Positions 34,690 to 45,279 of a DNA stretch of 64,000 bases are shown here, one piece after another. The position numbers were made by a program, and so were the translations under genes. Under the pieces are notes generated by a model. The model searched no databases, was not told the origin of the DNA, and saw only the letters and a program-made list of their open reading frames with translations. Position 1 is the first letter of the stretch. Each line of letters opens with the position of its first letter. The DNA lies in contig JAZGTH010000068.1 in the NCBI GenBank assembly GCA_036877525.1, positions 862,501 through 926,500 of the forward strand, given 5' to 3'. This stretch comes from Chromobotia macracanthus (lineage: Eukaryota > Chordata > Actinopteri > Cypriniformes > Botiidae).

Positions 34690-36540
34690 CCTTTGCAACT
34701 TTCCCATTGATGTAAACGAAACTTAGCATGGTCCAGTGTCAGAGTGTAATGAACATTCTTATTTCCTTGTACTGTGTGACTGTGAAAAAATGCAGGTATG
34801 TTGTTTTCTGAGGCTTGTTGTAAGCAAATGTGGCTTGTTTTTCTTTCTTCCTGCTTTGCATTTCAGAGAACCTCCTACAATTTGCATCAGTGGACATGTA
34901 AGTTTCTGCAGGGGTCTCTTCAGTTTACTTAGGTGATCCTCGTACTTAAAAGCACTAAACTTGTCAAGTGTGCCATGATGTTTTGCATCATCTGCAAGAT
35001 GTATAAGATAGTGAACATTGTAGGACAGGAATTTGGGGCCATATAGTTGTCCAAAGTGAGTGAAAAAAGTTGCAAAATGTCATTGGCATAGTCAATGTAA
35101 TCTCTAATTAGCCTGTTATAACACAAAATGTATATGCCCACAAAAAAGCATGACATTTTTGTACACTTCTGTAGATCTTTCAGCATAACAGGTTCTGTGT
35201 ACAATACAAATTGCCTAAACTCTGTTGCTTTCCATCAATCTATTTCCTTGTAGTGCTCTTGGTTTGTGTGCAAATTCCTAAGCCACACTTTTTGGGCACC
35301 AACCACCCTTTCAGTCAACACATTCACTTGAAATCCTGACAGCCTGCAACTTAGAGGACCCAGCCATAGCCACAAGTGGAGAAGCCTTCGCATGACACCA
35401 AGGCACACAAGGTGCATGTAATTAAATGGGAATCTGGAGACCATATCCAAGGAAATTTCTTCTAGAGGTGAGGTGCCATTGTGGTGATCTGAATCTGTTT
35501 AATTTCTGAAACTGTTGTTAGTTCTGAGAGGCATGTCTTCTCTAGGGAATGTCATTCTGTTTTCCAGGTATACGCCATCCCGAGTGCACTTTTCACATCC
35601 ATGGTAGGCCTGTGACTTTTCACGCTTTTTAGAAAAACGTGCAGTTGTATCACAAACCATTGAAATAAGCTGTAATGTCAGTTTCACTCCTTACAATTCA
35701 AAACCATTGCTTAATTGTTTAATTTCACAGATTAAGTGTTTAAGATACTCGTCCAATGAGCTCCACAAAACAAACTATTGACACAGGTTTGTCTGGTGCC
35801 AAGTTTTGCACAGCGCAAAGAATGGGCCAGAATTCTGTTGATGAACTTTTTTAGAGTGGCAGACCATCAATCTTCACTTGCAGTTCTAAATTGCTCATGT
35901 TCCTCAAAATGCTCATATTCTTGTGAAGTATCCCTGAAAGAGATTACAGTTGTCCAGAATGATAGTACTGGCCAGCAGCCTTGTCCTGTATTTCATTTTT
36001 AGATGGATCGCCCTGTTCTTAACAGTTCTGCATCTTTTGGCAGATTCAGATTATGCTTACTGAGTATATTGAGTAATGAATTCAATGCCACATGCCTTAT
36101 TTTATGTTCTGTTGCCCAGGTTGCCAGATCATCACCAAGGAATTTTTATACGATTTAGACTCTGAGTCTGCGTCTGTGTCAGAATTACTGTCACAGAAGG
36201 AACTTATGTGATACATTCAGGCTCCTGAGTATGAGGCAGACAATGCATAAATTCATTGTCATCAACTGTGTTATTTGTGTCACTGCGCATGCCACCAAAC
36301 TCCTCCTTTCATGAAGATGATTCTTGCTTTGACAGCAATTGTTAGTCTACCTTAGCATTGTTTTTTCTTCGCAATGTTCTGTAAGACATTGATACAGACA
36401 GAAAAATGTAAGCTGTTACTAATCTATTCAGTTTAATGTGGTGATTCTCAAGTACAGTTTTGTAAGACACTTGCATTGCAAGAAGAACAAGAAGAATGTC
36501 AGATATAATAGGTGCCTTCGCACCTTCTGTGCTTGGCACC
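34690..36540 (-). pseudogene. Transposase remnant of tnp2/DUF4218-like type
   Basis: Successive minus-strand frames make one recognisable protein line. Near 36120 WATEHKIRHVALNSLL; at 35687-35499 a C-x2-C cluster in YHGCEKCTRDGVY and then RMTFP; at 35450-35235 DMVSRFPFNYMHLVCLGVMRRL; at 35204-34929 DLQKCTKM and YANDILQLF; near 34900 EDHLSKLKRPLQKL. Several frameshifts and stops break it. The MHLVCLGVM and YAND blocks are typical of a family I know only as transposase-domain proteins in animal genomes. I lean to a CACTA/CMC relationship but am not sure. No terminal repeats were identified. Confidence 0.65.
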
Positions 36541-36660
36541 TATTAATAAGAATGTCAACGGATACAATAGGTGCCCTCGCACCTTCCGTGCTTGGCCCAT
36601 AATAAGAATGGCAACAGATACAATAGGTGCCATCGCACCTGCGGTGCTTTGCCCCTAATA
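36490..36660. repeat. Minisatellite, three 56-bp units
   Basis: The unit start (GAATGTC or GAATGGC) occurs at 36494, 36550 and 36606, a period of 56. Each unit contains ATAGGTGCC, then TCGCACCT and GTGCTT. GGTGC and GCACC face each other across four bases, so each unit can form a small hairpin. It borders the transposase remnant. Confidence 0.8.
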
Positions 36661-37553
36661 AGGGAAAAAAATCTTAAAAGGGTTAATATCCATTAGTGTC
36701 CGGTAACTATGTGATTTACAGAAGTGACATAACCCTAAATTAAAAAAAAAATATATATAAATATAGATCTAAAGTACAGGTTTAGGTTTTGTACCCAACA
36801 TTGTATACCTTAACAGTAATTAACTTATATAATGTTACTTATATGTACATATAGTACATAGAAGTATATATTTAGGAAATAAAGCATACATTACAATACA
36901 GTAAGCAACACAGAATGCATGATGCCTGATTTCATCATACTTTACTATTTAAAGCAATAGAATGACAACCTGTTCATATTGGTTTTGTTTCTTTGCAGGC
37001 ATGGAATAAGATAAAGGTTTTGCAGATGTTCTTGCTTGGTCACATTTACTTTTTCCACAGCTGTTTCTTTTGCAGGGAAAGACAGAACTGGATGTAAACC
37101 TTATCCAAAACAAACAAAAATGCCTTTTAAAATGTAACATTTGTAAAATAATCAAAACAACTGTCACATGACTGTTTTCCAAGCAGCCTTATTTAGAACA
37201 TTATATTTTCGAAAGGTGCATTTTTAAGAACTTGTTGAATAGACACCCATTCATTCTGACTATGTTCAGTGTAGCTGTGCACAAAGCAACCATCCCCACC
37301 AATAATCAGCACTTTGAATTTGAGTGTTGAGTCAGATTTCACTAAATCTGAAGCCAGTGCAAAGGATGTGGTCCTCCCACCACCACCCCACAAACCTTGG
37401 GTGCATAAGCTGTGGATAAAGTGCAGACCAACTCTTGGGTAAGGATCTCCCCTCCACTACCATTGCCAATCTCCCACTTGTATCTCTTCCCACTTGTAGG
37501 TAATGATTAGGCTCCTCCCAAACATGTTTACAACTTAAAATGAAATAAGATAT
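36661..37553. other. Stretch upstream of the transposase remnant
   Basis: Two minus-strand frames (37182-36949 and 37393-37193) have no domain I recognise. They could be the N-terminal part of the same element, since they are on the same strand, but this is unsupported. Confidence 0.3.
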
Positions 37554-37558
37554 ATTAT

Positions 37559-39318
37559 TGTCAGCATATACACAGGAAACAGGAGGTAATTAACAACACT
37601 GCTAGTTTATTTGAGTCACAGATAATAAACAGCAGTAAAACATCAACAATTGATACCGTCAAGTTTGTTCTGAAAACATCAAACAAAAAGGTAATAAGCT
37701 AAGAGTAGATTAGCTGTAGTGTCTGGCATGGCCTAATATTTGGATCATGTATGGATCATAAAATACCTCCTTTTACTTAAGGCATACAAACCTAGTGTGG
37801 GGGGTGAAAGACCCTAGGTTCCAGAGAGTCTGGAGGCAAACTTCTCCAGATGGCTATCAGCAACCTCTGATACCAACAGGACAGTTTATGACACCCTGCA
37901 CAAGCTTCAAAAGAATTCCATGGGCACCACATGGAGTTCCAGTAACCCTAGGTGGCCCAAGAAAGAACACTTCAATCCAAAGGAAGAACTCTTTTTACAA
38001 CTAACAACTAAACTGTCCTAAACTGTATATAGTTGTATACATTCCCATGGTATGCTGGCTACAAAACTATGCATCTTTACTGTAACTCTGTAGATAGGTA
38101 TGCAACTTTGGATTGATGTTTTGTTTGTATTCATGCATTAGGATGAATCACAACTGAATGTAGTTCAAACTCTGTCATATTTAATATCTGACAGATCATC
38201 TTTTAATTTCCCATCAGACTATGTATGTTGTGTAACCATAACAGGCATGATATTCTATAATAATCTGGATTAATATATGCAAATGTGCCATCCGGCCATA
38301 AAACATGTAAATAAGGTGAGACAAAGAAACTTTGCCTGCTTAACACCTATTGGTTTAAGTTTCACTGGATGTGTCTGAGGTGAACTTAAAAATGACCGCC
38401 AACATTTAGTTTTAGTCTTCGTTCTTGGTCTTCGTCTTCTTGCTCGTGATCTTCTCCACTCTTCCAACAAGGATCTTCGGCCCTGGCACCCCTCCCCCTT
38501 GGGTGGTGGTCCAGCCTCTGGCTTAGTCCATCAGAGACAGACTCTGAACATCACTTCAGCTAACTTCATCGATCGATCTCCAAAACTTGACGAACTCCAT
38601 CACGTCTAAACCACTCAGGACTCTCTCTCTCTCTCTCTCCATGCGCATTTGGATTTGCGCCCTGCACTAGAGCTAATTGCAAGCATCCACATTCTATACA
38701 CATAGAATAGCTGCGCTAAGTTGTGCCCCTTTATTAAGGTGATTACATAATTGTGGTGCTGGTTTATGCTTATAATCTGGAGTCCCTAATTCTGCTAATC
38801 TTTGCCACATGCTCTACAAGAGTGTAAAATCAATTACATTGATTAAGAATTCCCCAAATCATTGATCCTGATTAAGATTTTTTTATATTTATACACACAT
38901 TAATTTTGAGTGAACTTGTTCATATATAATTACATCTGCAATGAAGAATGCTTATTTTCAAACAAGCCTTAGTATTAATTTCCCTTAAACACATTTTCGC
39001 TACATAGCACTAATGCTACTTAGTTAAGATAATTCAAAGTCTTTTCTCTGTAAACCAGGTCCGGGTACACTGGAAATCTTAGGAGATAATCCACAAGATG
39101 GAGATCGCTGTAGAGGAGTCCCGGTAAGAAACCAACATAGGAGACCCAGGTAAGTCCATGTAGCTTTCAAGTAGATCAGACGAGGAAGTGAGGAGAGACT
39201 GAGGAATATATAGCATGGGTGATTAACAGAGACAGGTGAGCATGATTAAAAGTCAGGTGACTGGGAGCAGGTAGGCGTGGCTGGTTGAGTGGAAGGCTGT
39301 GGGGATTTGTCCCTGACA
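37559..39318 (-). mobile_element. Ty3/gypsy solo LTR split by a nested insertion
   Basis: The first part, 37559-37714, matches the start of the LTRs at 1586 and 4395. The second part, 39009-39318, matches their remainder (CTTTTCTCTGTAAACCAGG, then GAGGAAGTGAGGAG). It begins TG and ends CA, and the five bases ATTAT lie on both sides (37554-37558 and 39319-39323), a typical gypsy target duplication. Without the insert it is about 466 bp. No internal genes remain, so it is a solo LTR. The strand is inferred from the 1586-4795 remnant. Confidence 0.8.
37715..39004. mobile_element. 1290-bp LTR-like element nested in the gypsy solo LTR
   Basis: It starts TGTAGTGTCT and ends CGCTACA, so it has TG...CA ends. 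The bases TAGC occur on both sides (37711-37714 and 39005-39008). A partial copy is at 31364-32286. No protease, RT or integrase block is visible, so it is either a solo LTR of an unnamed element or a non-autonomous one. A (CT)n run sits at about 38622-38638. About 38760-38890 also resembles the reverse complement of 12830-12945. Confidence 0.7.
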
Positions 39319-39589
39319 ATTATAAAATAACAAAATACATTAGAAAATAATAGCACTATATTGCAGGGACTTGCAATAACCAAATGATTTTAATTGTGAT
39401 TTTAACCAATTTAATTTTAATATAATAATTATAAATTAAAAAATAATAATTTAAAAAAAGTTACATTAATGGTGACACAGATAGCAGAAAGTCCACTGCA
39501 TAACAACTAGTTATAAATGGTCTCATTAAATATAAATGGTCTCATTAAAATTTGTTTGATTTTGAGTATTTTATTAATTCTCCACATTA

Positions 39590-39720
39590 TATCCAGGGTG
39601 TCCAGTCCTGTTCCTAGAGGGCCACTGTGGGTATGGGGGGGGTATCACACAGCTGTCTGATGTGATGGACCAATTAGAATCATGTATGGCATATGCCATG
39701 TAATAACTTATGGTAGTCAA
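39590..39720. repeat. Short dispersed repeat (hAT-like non-autonomous type)
   Basis: GGTGTCCAGTCCTGTTCCTAG followed by AGGGCCACTGTGG resembles a repeat common in fish genomes, often assigned to non-autonomous hAT elements. Only the first part is recognisable. Confidence 0.35.
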
Positions 39721-40139
39721 TGTCTATATAGGCACCTTAAATGAATAGTTCACTGAGAAAAAATATGAGAATTTTATTAAAAGAGTTATTAGCCGTAAAT
39801 TGACATTGAATTGTGGTTAACTCTTCTCAAGCTTTAAAAGAACACACAAGTGACAAAATCCATGCAACTTGTCATATATTCCAAATGTTCTGGTTTACAG
39901 TCACTCAAAAATCTTTGACGTGTCTTTTCTCTCTGTGCAAATTCTCTGTTAAAATTTACATCTATGAATTTGGCAGATGATTTATCCAAAGCAGCTTACA
40001 GTGAATTTAAGATATTCATTTCATCAGCATATGCATATATTGGCATTCAAACCAATGACCTGCTGTTCATAACATTAAGTGCATAAAATTTTATTTACTT
40101 TTTCATGGTTAAATGGAAAAACAAGAAATGAGATGCATT

Positions 40140-42290
40140 ATGAGAATGCTTGGCTAAAGAGATGTCTTTAATCTAGTTTTGAACTGTGAGAGCATGACTG
40201 AGCCACAAACAGTATCACGCAGACTATTCCAGAGTTTAGGATCCAAACGCAAAAAAGGTCTGCCGCCTTTTGTGGACTTTGTAATTCTGGGTACAACCAA
40301 AAGTCCAGAGTTTTGTGAGCGTAAAGCACACATTGGCTTGTAGCGTGAGAGAAAATCAGTTAAGTACATAGGGGCTAACCCGTTTAAGGCTTGTAGGTAA
40401 GCAGTAGAAGTTTATAAACAACACAGAATTTAACAGTTAACCAGTGTAGATATGACAAAATTGGGGTTATATGGTCATACTTCTTGGACCTGGTAAGAAC
40501 TGTGCTGCGTTTTGAACTAACTGTAGCCTGTTTATTAAGGACGCTGGACAGCCACCCAGAAGTGCATTACAATAGTCCAGTCTGGAGGTCATAAATACAT
40601 GGACCAGTTTTTCTGCATCAGAAATAGATGTTACATATCTTAGGGATGTTTCTAAGGTGAAAGAAAGCAGTTTTTGTAATATAAGCCACATGATTTTCAA
40701 AAGACAAGTTACTGTCTAATATAACACCCAAGTCTTTAACAGTATTACATTTACATTTACATTTAGTCATTTAGCAGACACTTTTATCCAAAGCAACTTA
40801 CAAAGGACGAGAGCATTGAACATTTGTCTTGTACGCCAACAAGCCAAGTCTAAAAAGCTACATTTACAAGCGGACATTGTATTCTGTTACTAGAGAGAAA
40901 GATGGACTAGAGACAATTTTTTTTTGGAAGGATAGAAGGATAGGATAGAGGGATGGGATAGGATAGAAGAGCATTAGGGTTCATTATCATGTTTTTATAT
41001 TTTCTATTTGTGTGCTATTGTGTCTGTTTGTTGATATAAACCCTTGCTGCTTTTAGAGCCTTTTTATATTGGGACACACTGTCCTTTCATGCTAATCTGA
41101 AAACCTCCAGATTGTTTTCCTCCATTTCTGCTCAAGGTTGCAGGTTTCTCTCTTTAGAGTGAGAGTCGTACTGGTATACCATGAGGCAATACTTTTCTCT
41201 ATTTTTTTTTTATTTGATGGATGCTACAGTATCAAGAGTACTGGTGAAGACAGATTCCATGCTAGATCTTTAGCATTTATGGGTGTGCTGAGTAGGTTTG
41301 ATAGATCGGGCGGGGCATTCATGAATCTGTCTTTAGTGGTTGGGGTAATGGTTCTGCCCATTCGATAGCGAGGAGCAGTAAGGCTAACACAGCGATTTTA
41401 TTGTCCATGAAATAAGATGATGGTCAGTGATTTCATCACTTTGCGGTGTGATATCTATATCTGTAGGGTTCAGTCCATGTGATATAATTAGATCTAGTGT
41501 GTGATTAAAGCGATGAGCAGGTATAGTAATGTTTATGTAATATAATGTTAGTAATGTAATGTTGACTCCGATACAGTTTAGCAGGTCCCTGAATGCAGTT
41601 CCCACCACTTCATTTGCATCATCTACATGAATATTAAAATCTCCAACAATCAGAGCTTTGTCAATAGTCACCAACAGGTCAGTGAGAAAATCTGCAAATT
41701 TGTTCAGAAACTCAGTGTAGGGCCCTGGAGATCTATACACAGTAGCCAGCTCTGCAGCGCTAAAGCATAGTTTCCTTATGTTTGGTACAGTAACACTGAG
41801 CCCCGGGAATTCAAAAGAAGTGACGCTGTGTCTTTTAGTCTGAGAAACTTTTAGTATGTTTCTATAAATAGTTGCAAAACCACCATGACCAACCAGACGG
41901 GGCTTGTACTTATAACAATAGCCTGGTGGGGCAGATTCATTGAGACCAATGTAATCATCTGTCTTGAGCCGTTTCAGTTAGACAAAGTATATAAAAACTG
42001 TTATCTGAGATCATTTCATTTACAATAGCCGCCTTTGGTGTGAGTGATCTTATGTTAAGGAGCCCAAGCTTTAGGTGTATTTGTTCTCTCATGTTGATAT
42101 TTTCTAGTTTAATCAAGATCAGAGTTTGTCTAGGTCTTGCCGCAGGTCTATTTTTTTGCCTTACCATTCGGGGAACAGATACAGTCTCTATTGATTTGAC
42201 TTTACAAGCAGTTTTATTTGTTAACATAGCAAAACAGCAACAGCAATAAGTTAAGGCTGAACTTGTCGTGGTTTCTGCCACATCTTAGAA
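40140..42290 (-). pseudogene. L2-type LINE, internally deleted
   Basis: On the minus strand it begins with the endonuclease: LGLLNIRSLTPKAAIVNEM (42281-41955 frame), GLNESAPPGY near 41930, RLVGHGGFATIYR near 41895, then YRSPGPYTEFLNKFADFL and ALIVGDFNIHVDD (41740-41384). The GDFN block is the APE endonuclease signature. After a short spacer near 41100 the core of RT is missing, and sequence resumes at 40700 with VHVFMTSRLDYCNALLGG, the RT C-terminus. An unrelated retroposon tail is at 40741-40830. The element cannot be active. Confidence 0.82.
40741..40830 (-). repeat. Retroposon 3' tail (reversed)
   Basis: TTACATTTACATTTACATTT, TAGTCATTTAGCAGACACTT and TATCCAAAGCAACTTACAAA are the reverse of the tail at 25590-25650. 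Similar pieces lie at 39955-40010 and 53965-54020. This is a widespread teleost SINE/LINE-type tail. Confidence 0.6.
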
Positions 42291-42589
42291 GGATCACTCA
42301 AAGACTTTTTCAAAGGTTTTGATGCCAAAAGATAGACTTTATTATCAGAGACATAAAGCCGAGTTGGTCTGCAGAACAACCGTTTGTGCCTGGTTGGGGA
42401 AGGGTCTTTATAGGAGTCTTCTCACGCAAACATGTCAAAATGAGTTAATGAGGGGTACTATCGTCCATCCTTGGGCCCCTAACAATAACAAGAGATGTGC
42501 TTGCACAGTTAAATGTAGAGTAGAACTATAATGGTAAAATAATTTGTACATGATTCCTTTATATTTTGTTTAATAAAATTTCTTCAAAC

Positions 42590-43110
42590 TTACTACATGC
42601 TCTGGGTCCTTGTTCCTTGTGGAAGCACATGGAGCATGTGGAAGCCTCTGTTTTGTTTTATTCGCCATGTGCCCTCTGGTCGCGCATCTTGGCCCCGCCC
42701 CCTTGTTTCCTTGTCTAGTTAGCGTTTGTTTCGCGCACCTGTTCGTCCTTGTCTGTTTTCCTGTTTAATGCCCTTGTGTTTTCTGTCTCGTGCCGGTTCG
42801 TTGTCTGATTTCGTGCCTTATCGGATTCTCGTGTTTCAGATGGTTTTTCATGCCTTGTCGGATTCTTGTTCCCTGTTGGAGTTGCACCCTTTTCCAGTCC
42901 TGTCTAGTCCTGCCGTGTTTTTCGTGCCGTGTTTGTTTCTCTGTGTTTTTCCGGTTTAGTCTCGTTTATACCTCCGGTTGTGGAGAGCTTTTGAGTTCAG
43001 TTTACTAAGCTTGTTTTGTTACTCGTTTTGCCCCCTAGTGGGTATTGTTTTGTTTTCATTAATAAAGACCTTTTTCTGTTATTTGCTGTCTGCGACTAGG
43101 TTCGTTCCCT
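42590..43110 (+). mobile_element. LTR-like repeat related to 11560-11860
   Basis: GTGGAAGCACATGGAGCATG, CATGTGCCCTCTGGTC, TTGTTTCCTTGTCTAGTTAG, TTAATGCCCTTGTGTTTTC and TGTCTCGTGCCGGTTCGTTG follow the order seen at 11620-11810. AATAAAG near 43062 may be the LTR poly(A) signal. The short frames at 42726-43193 are not gene-like. Confidence 0.5.
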
Positions 43111-43639
43111 GTGGCCTTTACACAGATAGTCTACTGAACCTATTGAAAAGTCCTTTTTATCACGGGAATCATAAAGAACTTTTTAAATTATAACTTATAC
43201 TACTAATAATAATACTATATAAATAGTAGACATAATGGACGACGCAGCATCTAATCGTCGAGGTAAAACAACAAAAAGCTCTATACGTGACATCACACGG
43301 ATTATAAAGAGCAAGCTAAGGAAAAGGAATGAGCAATATATAAATATATATATAAACCTTTATAAATCATTAAGGTTCCCCTCAATCTCTGAATCTGCCC
43401 CATGGTCAAGTTAAAGTGTTAACTCACAACAGCTGACTACCTTTGATTAAACGACAAAATCATTTCTCTAAGCAAGGAGAATCAAGTGAGACCTAATGCA
43501 TTGGACATCAACCTTTGGATCTGAATCTATCCCCTTTAAATACCAAGCAATTCTGAACAACACCTAAAAAAATATAACCAGTATAATTTAAAATATCAGT
43601 CCTAAAAAATGTAAAATTTTTCCCGTATTACAGAGAGAT

Positions 43640-44060
43640 CCAATCGCGGATTAACAGTCTTTATTTCAGACAGAGATAATATCAATAAAGCAGAGAATCA
43701 ACAGATAGACGACTCTGGTGCAGGCGGTAGGGAGAGAGGAAGGCAGCGGGAACCAGGAGGGTGACGGGCAGAGTAGGAGAGTGGATGAGCGGTGGATGGG
43801 CGGAGTTGCGGGCGGTCAGGGAGAGAGGGGCAGGAGCGGCACTGCAGGATCCGGGGAGGGAGAGAAAGGTGATGAAGGAACCCCCCCACACAGATCATTG
43901 CAAACAAGGGAACAAGGAAGGCGGGGAGACTAGGACGCTGGAGAACGTGGCGAGCTGTCAAACAATGCCGCATGCTCCGACGGAAAACAACAACACACGG
44001 CACGAAAAGCATAAGGACGAACAGAAACTTGGGGTGATCACAACACGGACCTGACAGCAA
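43640..44060 (-). repeat. G-rich LTR-like segment
   Basis: A TTTATTTCAGA start and a purine-rich body ending near CAACACGGACCTGACAGC resemble a fish gypsy LTR on the minus strand, similar in style to 23395-23845 but different in sequence. Four overlapping frames on both strands here are a product of the skewed composition. Confidence 0.35.
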
Positions 44061-44439
44061 GATGGCTTACACTGTGAATAAAAAGTGTTTGATTTTATTA
44101 CAACTAAGATGATGGTAAAGCAATTCATATGGAGTATTATTAAATGTAGCACAATGTTGAGTAACCTTTCTGTGTTTAATTATTCTGTGCTTAAACTAGG
44201 TAAAGTAAATGGAGCAAGGAGCATTTTTTTAATGCTCAGATTTTTTCTCATACTGTCTAAACAGGTTTTTTTTTGAAGCATTATTCATTTGTATAATTAA
44301 AATGTGTGTTTTCTTAGCTTCTAATAGGCATAGCTAGCAAGTGTCAAAGCTATTGTGTCTAGCAAGCATAGCAAGTTTTATAGTTTTATCATGGCTGTCA
44401 GAGTTGCAACGTGTTGTTGCAACTGTCCCATCATGCTGT

Positions 44440-44995
44440 TGTAACTGTGCAGTCAGGTTTTAGGTGCACTGGCATTTGACCATTTAATCGGGAGGTCTTC
44501 CAAGATGTTGACTTTGCACCATATTTGGTAACAGACCGTCCTCCTCCATCTACTTCAGCTCCACCAGTTTCATTTGCCCTGCCTGCACCTCCTGCCGATC
44601 CACCAATGCCACCTATGCCGTTTGCGGATCTCCTGTCTCCACCCACTGTAGCTTAACCACTGCAACCTGTACTGCCCACACCTGCACAGGTGACACCCTC
44701 CGGTATAGATTTCTCACCTAAGACCCTATGACCTCACCCTAAACAGGACCAAGAAAAATCTCAAAAGGGAAGAGCGAAGGAAAAACAAAAAGACAAAAAA
44801 TCTAGACAATGACACTGACTCCTGACAAAAAAGAGGATTTCGGCATTGTTTGTTTGGAGAGTTACTGAAAACCAAGAGAGGTTTGGGTACAGTACTGGCA
44901 ATGGCAAAGGCATGGGCTCATCAGGCCTGCACTGATTAGGGAACCAATTATATTTTCCACAACTGTGAGTCTGATGTGGTCTCGTTTCTTTCTCA
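44440..44995 (+). pseudogene. Pogo-like DDE transposase C-terminal end with zinc-finger-like tail
   Basis: The plus strand reads FNREVFQDVDFAPYLVTDRPP at 44482-44545. This matches the region after the DDE domain in fish pogo/Tigger-like transposases. A proline/alanine-rich stretch follows, then SPKTL and PHPKQDQEKSQKGR near 44715-44765. Across a frameshift, CFVCLESY and WVQYW are what is left of a Cys-rich (PHD-like) finger. The catalytic core is absent. A minus-strand frame at 44646-44431 is the antisense. Confidence 0.55.
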
Positions 44996-45094
44996 TACAT
45001 ATACTATCTTAAACACACACACGCATACATTTTCAGTCTTGATTTTCATTCAAAATATTTTGTAGTTTTGTAGTTATATTTGTAATTAACCAAA

Positions 45095-45130
45095 ACGTGG
45101 TTTGGTTAATTACAATTAACCAAACCACGT
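45095..45130. repeat. Perfect 17-bp inverted repeat beside a (TA)n tract
   Basis: ACGTGGTTTGGTTAATT at 45095-45111 is followed by AC and then its exact reverse complement at 45114-45130. A further partial copy (TAATTAACCAAAACGT) lies just to the left at 45082-45098. The palindrome runs directly into TA-rich sequence. Confidence 0.85.
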
Positions 45131-45181
45131 ATATATATATACATATAATATAATACACATATAATGATATATATATATACA

Positions 45182-45266
<85 letters not shown>

Positions 45267-45270
45267 GTAT
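45131..45270. repeat. (TA)n microsatellite with interruptions
   Basis: Long alternating TA runs occupy about 45180-45265, with shorter runs from 45131. A 203-codon minus-strand frame spanning 45033-45644 is mainly this repeat read as Tyr/Ile. Confidence 0.9.
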
Positions 45271-45279
45271 GCGTGTAGA

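Noticed and set aside
43682..44060. Four overlapping frames of 69-120 codons on both strands
   Set aside because: They arise from purine-skewed DNA in an LTR-like segment; no domain or splice structure.
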